IMG/VR virus record: IMGVR_UViG_3300021425_002093
Coordinates: 79,935 to 143,934 of that record
Direction: 5' to 3' (one strand)
Source: a virus
DNA length: 64,000 bases
Shown: piece by piece, positions 55,306 through 64,000 of the stretch
Layout: every line of letters starts with the position of its first letter
Position numbering within the stretch: position 1 is the first letter of the stretch
Made by a program: the position numbers and the translations under genes
Notes under the pieces: model-generated
Told to the model about the DNA's origin: nothing
Database searches by the model: none
The model's input: the letters and a program-made list of their open reading frames with translations, nothing else

Positions 55306-58014
55306 TTACGGTGATAACTGAATAGACCAGCCGACTGATCTTAAGAAACTTAGATTGGGTCCAGCAGACTGATCACCAAGAATCGCTGATTCCGTCAGAC
55401 CATTTTGGTTAATCAGATTAACTGAAACTCCCCCTCTCGGGTTCGCATTATAATTAGCCGCAAGATCATTGATAATGTTTACACCGTCAGATGCAGTCAA
55501 GTTATTGTTACTGAAGTCGATTGTTTGGATAATCAAGTTAGATGCAATTGCTCCGGCAGTATATCCAGTAAATTCATTTTGGTTTAGATAAAGACGTAAT
55601 AGTCTAGGACACTGATCGTATGTAGGAATAATAGCGCCTGTAGTAACACCAGTTTTCGATCCGTTCCCACCAATATCGTTTTGCTGTAAGTAAACATATC
55701 GAATATTAGTTCCACTAAATGCTGGAAGTGATGTGAATCTATTTCCAGCCAAGAATAGATAGTATAATCCGTTCGAATCAAAGGCTGGACACGCCCCAGT
55801 AAACTTGTTGTAATCCGCTCTTAGATAGTACAGTCTAAAGTTTGCGGCAAAAGAAGGCAGCGGTGCACTAGGAACATCATTCAACCTAGTACCAAACGAT
55901 GTGTTACGAATATAGATAACTCTCAGATTAGTGTTAGTGCTTAAGTCTGGAAGATCGCCACCAATGTTAATGTTATTATAGCAGTAAAGATATCCGAAGT
56001 TGGGTGTTTTTTCAAAAATAGTTCCGGCATCAGGTGCGCCAGTATTTACACTGAAAAAATCATCTCTTGCAAGATCTGGATTCGGATAGCTTGGGTTTCC
56101 GTGTAGACTTCCTGAGACTAAGAATACTCCCATGTTAGGAGTACCCACGAAAGAGTCGGAGCTAAATCTACCATACATTCTAGACCATCTAGTATCAAAT
56201 CGATAAAGTCTAGGTAGATTAGAGAATGTATTTTCTATATCGTCTTCGCAGTCTGTTGCATAGAAATTCATATAGTATAAGTTAGTGCAACCTTGAATTT
56301 TAGTATTCAATGTGCGTCCAGCGCCTTGTGCTTCTCCCGCTGGTTGCTGACCCAGCCCAACAGTAGCTACTGATTCCGAATCACTAAAAGTGGGCAAACC
56401 TCTGGAGTATCTGTGCCAATAATAAAAAATAGAGGTATTGCTATTGAAGTTAACAATGTTATGACTATTACTATATGAGTAGAAATAATCAATAGTTGGA
56501 GATGCAATTGTCAACGCTTTTTGTATAGGCGAAGCTGACGCATTAGGAACGTCTGCGTTGTTGTTGTCTCTCGCAGTTTCTCTTCTTACAATATCGCATA
56601 AAGTAATATCAAGTCTACTCAATGTAGTAGAATCGCATACTCCGTCTGCAAGTCTAGAATAAGGCTGTCTTGTAACATTATAGCTTACGATTCCTGGGTG
56701 AACTCTTGGCGAAGTGCCGTTTTTAGGCTCCGCAGCGTTAGCGAGATCGGTATCCGTCGAGCCAGTCATCGCACGAGCGGCATCACGAGTATAAAAAGTA
56801 TCCATTGATATCGTTGTTAAATTGGTCAGATAACGGAGATCAATTACTTCACTATCTGAAAACGTACCATTCATCGTTAATGACGTAAGAGTAGTAGGAA
56901 GATATTGTAGTTGCACATTTGCTGTAACTTGATCGCCGTTAGAATCTAGCGCTCTACTCATATTATTGCCTGTGAGTATAAGCGTTTGAAGATTTGGCGC
57001 AAGAGCAACGTTAGTTGTAATAGATCCGTAAGCGCCTGTACCCTGACCGAACTTAGGCATCTCAAAAAAATCGTTTAGTCTGATATCTAAGTATTCTAAG
57101 TTACTGATACTTACACTAGGCCAGTCGCTCAAATTTACACCTGTAATGTCAAGACGTAAAATTCTATCCGGCGGATAAAAGAACTCAATCTTTCTTGCTT
57201 TTGCGCCCGGATCTCGAAATGTATATACGCCTGGTGACGCTACAGTTCCTGTTCCGATTGGGGCTTTGATCGTACCATCACCAGAGTCGTAGCTAAATCC
57301 GTTATCTTCGTTGACAATTCTCCAAGTGGCGGGAATCGTTCCCAATCCATCAGTAAGACCTCCGCTATTCACAGCGCTACGGAAATCAGCATCTTTAAAA
57401 AACGCATCAAATTGAAGTGGAATTCCCTTCATGGCATATGCAGTTCTTTGTACAGTGCCCCCTCCGGCCGCTGTAAACTTCAAAGCAATTTCATGTGTAG
57501 CAACTTCCGCTCTGAAAGTTTTTTGAATGGGCGCTTGTGTAAGCCTAAAGCTACCTAGTTCTATCTTGTCTCCAGTAACTAGTAGCTCGCCACCGTAGAA
57601 TATCTTACCGGGCTCAGTTGATGACCAAGAAGAAATTCTCGATGTGGAAATGTCAGCAGACTTTTGTACGGGATTTAAAATATCGGAAAGATCAAGATAG
57701 TTATACTTAATCGCAGACCCAGACAACTTGTTGTCGATTGTCAAGTTAAAGTCGAACGGGTTTCTGAAATCTTGCAGAGACTCTAATCGTCCACCCACCT
57801 CTTTTGCTGATTCGGCGAGAGACACAAATTCTTTACGCTGATCGTCCTGTAGACCCGCTAGAAGACGAAGCTCCACGCCACTTACAACATCGCTAATCCC
57901 TCGAATAGCATCGAGATCTTGGATATTGATTCCCAAATTTTGTAAAGCCTCGTCTTTATCATCGACATCATTGAGGAATCGATTAACATTTAGTCCACGA
58001 AAAATTGTAGCCAT
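55306..58014 (-). CDS. Leucine-rich-repeat structural protein (902 aa)
   Basis: A 902-residue protein. Residues 1-85 are helical (FLNDVDDKDEALQNLGINIQDLDAI...), probably an anchor. Residues about 85-280 are a beta-rich part. From about 285 to 870 it has diverged leucine-rich repeats such as ILRLDITGVNLSDWPS, NLQTLILTGNNMS, LYYLFLAGNRFTSLPAF, IRYVYLQQNDIGG and RLLRLYLNQNEFTGY, with the classic LxxLxLxxN spacing. LRRs form curved binding surfaces; on a phage particle they could bind a host ligand or another tail protein. Its ATG overlaps the stop of the 1246-residue gene (TAATG), and a 446-residue structural gene follows after 13 bases. The LRR assignment is firm; the function is inferred. Confidence 0.82.
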   Translation of the reverse strand: MATIFRGLNVNRFLNDVDDKDEALQNLGINIQDLDAIRGISDVVSGVELRLLAGLQDDQRKEFVSLAESAKEVGGRLESLQDFRNPFDFNLTIDNKLSGSAIKYNYLDLSDILNPVQKSADISTSRISSWSSTEPGKIFYGGELLVTGDKIELGSFRLTQAPIQKTFRAEVATHEIALKFTAAGGGTVQRTAYAMKGIPLQFDAFFKDADFRSAVNSGGLTDGLGTIPATWRIVNEDNGFSYDSGDGTIKAPIGTGTVASPGVYTFRDPGAKARKIEFFYPPDRILRLDITGVNLSDWPSVSISNLEYLDIRLNDFFEMPKFGQGTGAYGSITTNVALAPNLQTLILTGNNMSRALDSNGDQVTANVQLQYLPTTLTSLTMNGTFSDSEVIDLRYLTNLTTISMDTFYTRDAARAMTGSTDTDLANAAEPKNGTSPRVHPGIVSYNVTRQPYSRLADGVCDSTTLSRLDITLCDIVRRETARDNNNADVPNASASPIQKALTIASPTIDYFYSYSNSHNIVNFNSNTSIFYYWHRYSRGLPTFSDSESVATVGLGQQPAGEAQGAGRTLNTKIQGCTNLYYMNFYATDCEDDIENTFSNLPRLYRFDTRWSRMYGRFSSDSFVGTPNMGVFLVSGSLHGNPSYPNPDLARDDFFSVNTGAPDAGTIFEKTPNFGYLYCYNNINIGGDLPDLSTNTNLRVIYIRNTSFGTRLNDVPSAPLPSFAANFRLYYLRADYNKFTGACPAFDSNGLYYLFLAGNRFTSLPAFSGTNIRYVYLQQNDIGGNGSKTGVTTGAIIPTYDQCPRLLRLYLNQNEFTGYTAGAIASNLIIQTIDFSNNNLTASDGVNIINDLAANYNANPRGGVSVNLINQNGLTESAILGDQSAGPNLSFLRSVGWSIQLSP

Positions 58015-61000
58015 TATTGTTCCTTCGAAGTCAAGCTCATTTCTATATTACCTGACGTAACGCCATCTGTAGACGTAGCGGTAAAGAAGATTGCTTTATT
58101 ATTTAGCTGACCTCTTGACAAAGACTTTCTATCGTAGTTAAAAATATTGTCAAGTCTAAATGTTTCCGGTTTATTCTCTTCAACGTAAAACGAGTATATC
58201 ACATTACCGGGTCGAAGTGGATTTTCAGTCTGCGAATCGTATCTTAACCCAGACAGCCTTTCAATATCTTTGAAGTTTGATGGGGGATTGTTTTCACTAG
58301 AGTTGCCAAATCGATCATATGTTAATGACTGAGATTCAGTTGTTCCTGTAATAAACTGTGGTGTATGAGTAAATCTAGCTTCAGGCGTAATCTCTTCCAC
58401 TGAAATATTGTTTACTGCAGCATAGTCTCGGAGCGCCATGACAAGATAGAAAGGCTGACTATTAAATCGCAAAGCCTTTCCTACAGTAAATTCTTGCTGA
58501 GTAAATCTTCTCTCGGGAGGATTAGCTGGATCAACTTCCACACCTGATGGGAAAGACGATAGCTCCCACTGATCTTCTAGTATTAACTGCTTAGTTTGAA
58601 CGCTTCCTGCATCTAAAATGTTCTGAATAGTAATGCCGGGTCCAGTATCTACTTGCCTAATTCTAATAAATCGATCTGTTCCGTCAAGCTCCGATTGACC
58701 AACGTAGAACCAGCCAGTGCCTTCGGTGTTAATTCCGACTTCTGACGTAAGAGATGTCGGATCTTCATCAAGCAATGAATTCGGCGGAAAACTTGATATA
58801 CTTGAAAAGTAAAGTCGATAGAGTCCGGTTGATTGTAGCTCTGATTGTGCTTGAGCTAAATCACTTTGAATATCATAGTCGCTAAACGTTACAGATCCTT
58901 TGAACGCTGCGATATATCCGTCATTGCCGCCATCGGGGGCTGGTTGACGAGAATCGATCATAAACCGCTCACCAAACGCAGGATCCCATTCTCGATACTC
59001 CGCTTTGTTAATAAAGTCAAATTGAGAATCGTAATGATGGTATTCGACAAATGGATTTAATTTAAGATCAATTTCTTTTGGTACTAAACCTGGATCTAGT
59101 GGATCTACAAACGCTAATCTCTGCTCTCCATTGTCACAGAAAGCAGTTTGAGGAACGGAAGATGTAAAGGTAAATCCGAAGTCTGCATAGTGATAGCTTG
59201 CGTATTCTGGATCTCTCGGATTTGGAACCATAAAGTGAACAATAAATTCATTGGCATAAATTGGTACAGTAGACGCAGTTATTGTATTATATGCACTCAC
59301 TCTTGCATCAAATCGATCACCAGCTTCAACAAGTGTTTGGCCATCAGTTTTAACAAATTTGCTAATTGTGTCTACACCGAGTAAATACTGTCTTCTTCTT
59401 AGTATTGCTGAAGAGAGTAATTGATCATTTAAAATTGCATTTGCTTCATACTGCAAATATACGTTGTATATACCATTCCCGATTAGTTTTGCTTCGTCTT
59501 CGGTTTCTTTAATTCCAGTTGTTTTGATTGACACTGCAGCAGAATCAGCATTACTGTCGTCTCCACCTGGGAATCCGTTTACTGTAATGTCTGGTTGAGC
59601 ATCGGGGAGGTATCGAATTGACAATTCATTATTTGGTTGATCGTAAGAAAGCACAAGATATCTTCCATCTTGCGATGTAGATCCACTTACAAGGATTTCA
59701 TCACCGGGCTGGAAAATAGAAAGATCTTCAGTCGGATGTTCTATATAACTAGCATCAAAAGTAAATCCGGTGACGTTGCTAATAGAAGGTAGCTCGCTTT
59801 CTCTCAGCGAAATGGAATCTATTGCAGGCTGATCCTCTGCTTGATTTCCACCCGCTCCTTCTGTACCAAAAATAAATGGAAGTTCTCTTGAAAATGGACT
59901 CTCCGCATTAATTAAACTTGGCTGAAATGTAAAGTGCTGCCCAGATGGAGCACCTACCACTTCTTCAATATCGATTCTTACATTTGTATCGGAAGCGACA
60001 GAAATTGTATCTGGGTACCCTTTCTTAAAGTTATCGATTTCAAATCCATCTTGATTTAAAATAGACTCTTTAGGTAGTATACCAATAATTGGTTTCCGAT
60101 TCAAGAACTCTTTTGAATCAGTCGTAAATGTCGAAAGCCTAATTGTTCCTTCATCGCCGCCATCGATGTAGTAAGAAGATCCATACTTGAAAACATATAG
60201 AGGCTGAAAGATTCTAGAAGTATCTGTAGCGTACAGAAGATACTTGAACTTCATATCTGGATTCTGCATGATCGGACCATCCATACCATTCTCAATAACG
60301 AGAGTGTGCATGAGAACCCAACGTGCTTCTCCGTTGTCTACGGGAACATATGCATAAAACTTTGCACCAATAGCGCCATACCACGAAAACTCAATTTTGT
60401 ACATGGTAACGTCTTCGAACGAAAGAATATAACCAGATGGGCCGGAACCATCTAGCTTATCTCCATTCCAATCACGTCTCTCAAACACAGTCTCCCATAA
60501 TGGATTTTCATTTCCAAGTCCTACAGGATACTTTAGAATCTGATCATCGAAATTTTTACCAAATCTATCTTCAAGTAACTCTTGAGGAAATGGGACAACA
60601 CTTCGACGTACAATGTTTAATCTTGAACCAACCAACTGAAACATATATTCATCAGTTGAGTTAGAGCATCCCCATTCGATATAGTTCGCTGAAGACTGAG
60701 GATCAGCCTGCAAACGAATACCAAATGTGAATCCAGAAATACGTCCGGGTTGATATCGATATGTGTTTTTACTTTCAAGAATTGCAAACGATTCCGCTGT
60801 AGAACTCGCACCAGGCCGACAGTTTTGAACAGCGAATGTTTGAATCGCATCAAAGTCCTCTGTATCTACGAAGTTTCCCGAAGATCCGCCAGTGAATCCA
60901 TCTGGCAATTGAGCAGTTCCGTCTTGAATTTCAATGAAAAGCTCTGTCCACTTTTCAATCTGATCAAACGATGATTGTAAATTTGGACCGTAGTCTACGT

Positions 61001-61754
61001 CAAAATAATCTTGAGCATTTAGGAGAAATCCGCTTGTTCTATCTCCTATAGTATACTGAAATTCACCAGCATCAATATTGATAACATCACCATTGGTATT
61101 TGCTACAATTTGAATATCGTCATCTAAGAAGTATAACTCAGCAAAAGCGCCCGCAGACGATCCGGAGAATCTTTTATATAAAACTTTACCGAGAGCGATA
61201 AAGTTCATATAGTTTCTAAACTGAGAGCCTGGCTCATCTTCTCTGCTTTCAATAGGACCACGTGGAAATGTGTACTGTGTAGGAAAAGATTCTAAATAAA
61301 GCGCTTGCTCTTCAGTGCCCTCGTAGAAATCAGGATATCGTCTTCGACCAAATTTAGTGTTCTCTTTAGTGAACCATTCAATAGGATACTTTGTTGGTGA
61401 GCTGAATGTGTAGTAGTTCCAATTATCTTCATCTAGACCATATGTAGATACATCAGAAAAAAGACTCAATTGTTCTTCACCACGAGGAACGCCTAGTAGT
61501 GAGCTACTAACCTCAGACTCTAATGGAAACTGCTCAACGACAGGAATGGATTGCTCTTTTCCTGTATTATTTGCGACAGTTGATAGTGCGGCTTCAGCCC
61601 GAGCGAAAGACCCAAGAATAGCATCCTCTTCTGTAAGCAGAGGGTTCCCCGCTGAATCAGTAAGGGGAATACCCTCGATATCGACGAGTTGAGGAAACTG
61701 TTTGGTTACAGGGGCTGGTACCTTGTCATAACCAATCTGTATTTGCTTTGGCAT
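58014..61754 (-). CDS. Very large structural protein (1246 aa)
   Basis: A 1246-residue beta-rich protein starting MPKQIQIGYDKVPAPVTKQFPQLVDIEGIPLTD. Its middle shares a domain with the next upstream gene: KIEFSWYGAIGAKFYAYVPVDNGEARWV (about residues 450-480) and, later, FKYGSSYYIDGGDEGTIRL. It also carries a copy of the small beta module, FQPGDEILVSGSTSQDGRYLV, near residue 680. The C-terminus (TFRLDNIFNYDRKSLSRGQLNNKAIFFTATSTDG) has a counterpart at the end of the upstream protein (FDLASYFDYNKEYLSFPL). It is likely a baseplate or long appendage protein, paralogous to its neighbour but longer; the function is unknown. Confidence 0.8.
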   Translation of the reverse strand: MPKQIQIGYDKVPAPVTKQFPQLVDIEGIPLTDSAGNPLLTEEDAILGSFARAEAALSTVANNTGKEQSIPVVEQFPLESEVSSSLLGVPRGEEQLSLFSDVSTYGLDEDNWNYYTFSSPTKYPIEWFTKENTKFGRRRYPDFYEGTEEQALYLESFPTQYTFPRGPIESREDEPGSQFRNYMNFIALGKVLYKRFSGSSAGAFAELYFLDDDIQIVANTNGDVINIDAGEFQYTIGDRTSGFLLNAQDYFDVDYGPNLQSSFDQIEKWTELFIEIQDGTAQLPDGFTGGSSGNFVDTEDFDAIQTFAVQNCRPGASSTAESFAILESKNTYRYQPGRISGFTFGIRLQADPQSSANYIEWGCSNSTDEYMFQLVGSRLNIVRRSVVPFPQELLEDRFGKNFDDQILKYPVGLGNENPLWETVFERRDWNGDKLDGSGPSGYILSFEDVTMYKIEFSWYGAIGAKFYAYVPVDNGEARWVLMHTLVIENGMDGPIMQNPDMKFKYLLYATDTSRIFQPLYVFKYGSSYYIDGGDEGTIRLSTFTTDSKEFLNRKPIIGILPKESILNQDGFEIDNFKKGYPDTISVASDTNVRIDIEEVVGAPSGQHFTFQPSLINAESPFSRELPFIFGTEGAGGNQAEDQPAIDSISLRESELPSISNVTGFTFDASYIEHPTEDLSIFQPGDEILVSGSTSQDGRYLVLSYDQPNNELSIRYLPDAQPDITVNGFPGGDDSNADSAAVSIKTTGIKETEDEAKLIGNGIYNVYLQYEANAILNDQLLSSAILRRRQYLLGVDTISKFVKTDGQTLVEAGDRFDARVSAYNTITASTVPIYANEFIVHFMVPNPRDPEYASYHYADFGFTFTSSVPQTAFCDNGEQRLAFVDPLDPGLVPKEIDLKLNPFVEYHHYDSQFDFINKAEYREWDPAFGERFMIDSRQPAPDGGNDGYIAAFKGSVTFSDYDIQSDLAQAQSELQSTGLYRLYFSSISSFPPNSLLDEDPTSLTSEVGINTEGTGWFYVGQSELDGTDRFIRIRQVDTGPGITIQNILDAGSVQTKQLILEDQWELSSFPSGVEVDPANPPERRFTQQEFTVGKALRFNSQPFYLVMALRDYAAVNNISVEEITPEARFTHTPQFITGTTESQSLTYDRFGNSSENNPPSNFKDIERLSGLRYDSQTENPLRPGNVIYSFYVEENKPETFRLDNIFNYDRKSLSRGQLNNKAIFFTATSTDGVTSGNIEMSLTSKEQ

Positions 61755-61757
61755 AGA

Positions 61758-64000
61758 TCACTGCTCTTCCCACGTTATTCCTATACTTATATTGTCATCT
61801 AGATCGTTTTCCGCTGTATCAGAGTCAACAGCAAGATACAAAGATTCCGTAGTATCAGTAAGTGGGAATGACAAATATTCTTTGTTATAATCGAAGTATG
61901 ACGCCAAATCAAATTGCTCAGTTCCTTGCTGTAGATAAACTGTCGCTACGTTAATTCCAGTACCGGGTATAGGAACAACGGGATCAGTTGCAATCAAGAT
62001 AGAACTCAGTCCTTCCTTCTCTTCAGTGACTTTAGTCGTTGTGGTGTACTCAACACCTCCGACATCAAATCGCTTATCAGGTAGGAATGCATCAAGCGTT
62101 AATGTAATTACACCGCTAAATGTTGTTTTAGCATCGAAATAATATTCATCCGCTTCTTTGTACAACCGACCGAATACTGTGACAGAAGAAGTCGAATCAA
62201 TCAGCGCTCTGAACCAGCCGTAAATTTCTTCTCCGTTTGCCATGTATGTTCCAGCGCCACCAGACTCAGTAACGTCGAGCGGAAGATTAGCTGAAGTGAT
62301 ATCATACAAAGATGCAATTGTCAGCGTACCATTGGGCTGTACTTCAGTCTGGAAAATTGGAGTCTTTCTCATTCTCAAACGAACAGGGTTGTTACCGATG
62401 TTTGAAGTAGACATCTTAGTGGGATAAACCTGAACTCTGTTACGAACAGCGTTACCTTCTTCCGTACTTAAAATAACTCGCTTTGTTTCAAGACCGTAAA
62501 CATTGGTTGCACGATCAGCGATCAAGGTAAAGTTGCTAACAGTTGTGTCCTGCGGAGCGGAAGACAGAATAAGCTTACCAGTCGATCCTGAGTCTAATCC
62601 ATTTGCATAAATTACTCGAATGTTTTGATCAGCCGCATTGGTTGTCTTTAGCAATGCTCCCATGAAATACGTCGAGTTAATAGTATCGTTTGACGTTCCG
62701 CTGAGATTAAGTGTAATAGCAGGACCATCTGGATCAGCCGCATTGTATGTGCTTGTACCATTAGACAATGCCCAGTTCTTGCCTGCGGCTGGAACGAGAC
62801 TTTCATTGTTGTGAGAGTAAAGTCTTACTGTTCCTCTATCTCCACCATCGATATAGTAAGAAGCACCATACTTTACAATGTTGTGAGAGTTTGTTTCGTA
62901 GTTTGCTCCGGCTGGTGTCAAAGACTCTTCTTCATCGCCGAGTGCAAGCGTATCACCACCGCCGTATACATTATACGTGATTGGAAGTGTAGCGTTACCA
63001 AGCGAAGCAATCTTCAACTGATTCGACGCTCTCAAGTGATGGACTCGAACCCAACGTGCTTCTCCGTTGTCTACGGGAACGTATGCTAAGAACAATGCAC
63101 CTACCGCACCGTACCATGAGAATTCAATCTTAAGCATCGTCACTTTCGTGAAGTCAAAGCTATACAAACTATCGGCTGTAGCAATCTGTCCGCCCGGTGC
63201 ATATGCTTGTCCGGGTCGAACGATACCAGTATCACCAGTTGCTACGTCACTGTATACTCGATATCCATGCTTGGCCGATGAGTTTGACTTTCCGTCAAGT
63301 TTGTCGAAACTATATCGACTTCTTGGAACTCGATATTCATATACGCCCCAGAATTCTGGCTTGACGTTATTTTTAACCCAGTTAATATACTCGGGAATAA
63401 AGTTAACAGCATCAATTTGCTTTCGTAGCTCAAGCGCCTCCTGCTGATTTGTAATCGCCCATGCTGTGTTAATAAACCCAACGAGAAGTCCACTTTCAGC
63501 GACCGCTTGTGCATCCGCAGTGCTTGTGGGCATATAGCCATCACTTGAGTATTGATAAGGGAACATCATTCCTTCTGGGAATGGATCCGCTGATTCTTGG
63601 ATTGGGTTACCAGAGCCTCCAAGCCCAACCGGACGATAGATATCTGGATCATATCCATTGTATGTAACGTTACCTGTTGTTACAGCCTTATCGGGCATTA
63701 AGAAAGGAACAACTGTCTCGAAGAAGACATTTGCGGGATTGCCACCATTCGCTTCCGCTGTTGCAAACTGAGCTTGAGTAAAGTTAATTGCTGTTACTCC
63801 ATCCGTAGACTTCAAAGTAAACTCATTACCCTTCGGGCCAACTACAGAATCTACTTGATAAATTGCACCAGGCTCTAAGCCTCCAATAGTCGCAACTGTA
63901 TCTCCGGCTTGAGCGAATCGAACGTGTTGTCCAAATGTTACTTTACCTTCAGTTAACTTCAACTGATTATCAGTATCACATACAACTCGAATCTTCTTCT
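61758..64000 (-). CDS. Large structural protein, 5' end beyond window (paralog of the 1246-aa protein)
   Basis: The frame is open through the right edge (KKIRVVCDTDNQLKLTEGKV...), so the true start lies outside the window. A TTG at 63962 is therefore not taken as the start. At least 747 residues are visible. Domains shared with the 1246-residue protein are KIEFSWYGAVGALFLAYVPVDNGEARWV, KYGASYYIDGGDRGTVRLYS and the C-terminal FDYNKEYLSFPL.DT. Just before the first lies a segment with FIPEYINWVKNNVKPEFWGVYEYRVPRSRYSFDKLDG. It is 3 bases upstream of the 1246-residue gene in the same unit. Probably a baseplate or tail appendage protein. Confidence 0.8.
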   Translation of the reverse strand, partial: KKIRVVCDTDNQLKLTEGKVTFGQHVRFAQAGDTVATIGGLEPGAIYQVDSVVGPKGNEFTLKSTDGVTAINFTQAQFATAEANGGNPANVFFETVVPFLMPDKAVTTGNVTYNGYDPDIYRPVGLGGSGNPIQESADPFPEGMMFPYQYSSDGYMPTSTADAQAVAESGLLVGFINTAWAITNQQEALELRKQIDAVNFIPEYINWVKNNVKPEFWGVYEYRVPRSRYSFDKLDGKSNSSAKHGYRVYSDVATGDTGIVRPGQAYAPGGQIATADSLYSFDFTKVTMLKIEFSWYGAVGALFLAYVPVDNGEARWVRVHHLRASNQLKIASLGNATLPITYNVYGGGDTLALGDEEESLTPAGANYETNSHNIVKYGASYYIDGGDRGTVRLYSHNNESLVPAAGKNWALSNGTSTYNAADPDGPAITLNLSGTSNDTINSTYFMGALLKTTNAADQNIRVIYANGLDSGSTGKLILSSAPQDTTVSNFTLIADRATNVYGLETKRVILSTEEGNAVRNRVQVYPTKMSTSNIGNNPVRLRMRKTPIFQTEVQPNGTLTIASLYDITSANLPLDVTESGGAGTYMANGEEIYGWFRALIDSTSSVTVFGRLYKEADEYYFDAKTTFSGVITLTLDAFLPDKRFDVGGVEYTTTTKVTEEKEGLSSILIATDPVVPIPGTGINVATVYLQQGTEQFDLASYFDYNKEYLSFPLTDTTESLYLAVDSDTAENDLDDNISIGITWEEQ

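Noticed and set aside
63960-63962. TTG at 63962 as the start of the edge gene
   Set aside because: The same frame stays open without a stop to the window edge, so the gene almost certainly begins outside.

Overview
The window is the late structural region of a large contractile-tailed phage of the T4 superfamily, of the marine (cyanophage/pelagiphage-like) type. The evidence is a T4-ordered block of neck, terminase, sheath, tube, portal, prohead core, protease, scaffold and major capsid genes (gp13-14-15-16-17-18-19-20, then gp67/gp68-like, 21-22-23), followed by the 5' end of uvsY. T4-type late promoter boxes (TATAAATA) precede most transcription units, and the region carries a very large fibre/structural gene array. 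Nearly everything is on the minus strand and is read from high to low coordinates. No tRNA, CRISPR array, IS element or host-type metabolic gene was seen, and the host cannot be told from this window. No gene-free stretch exceeds about 110 bases.

Right part (64000 to 51376): four large minus-strand virion genes (the first cut by the window edge), one of them with leucine-rich repeats, and a single plus-strand structural gene (51447-53951). The plus-strand gene meets its minus-strand neighbour stop-to-stop with no gap. It diverges from the fibre operon across a 12-bp perfectly palindromic late promoter.

Middle (51375 to 23672): a long collinear operon of small baseplate/fibre-associated proteins, a beta-helix protein, and repeat-rich fibres. 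Three giant paralogous fibres share an N-terminal anchor and end in a self-cleaving Peptidase_S74 chaperone. A small fibre protein, a polyglycine-rich adhesin-like protein and a tail-fibre assembly chaperone-like protein close the operon. This looks like the host-recognition module.

Left part (23618 to 1): the conserved assembly core. gp13-gp17 form one tight unit, gp18-gp19 a second ending in a strong terminator, and gp20 a third. Between portal and the prohead-core genes, adjacent in T4, lies a block of about 9.5 kb with six genes: a 58-triplet collagen-like protein, three large beta-rich proteins and two smaller ones. The core then resumes with gp67/gp68-like, a small unknown protein, gp21, gp22 and gp23, the last followed by a terminator nearly identical to the one after gp19. 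A second tail-tube-family gene and the start of uvsY, which has a sigma70-like rather than a late promoter, end the window.

Small domains recur across genes. They include a beta module found in the sheath and at least three other virion proteins, a TSTS..TGALTVAGG fibre module, and NTAIG-type repeats. The whole region therefore appears to evolve by reuse and shuffling of structural domains.
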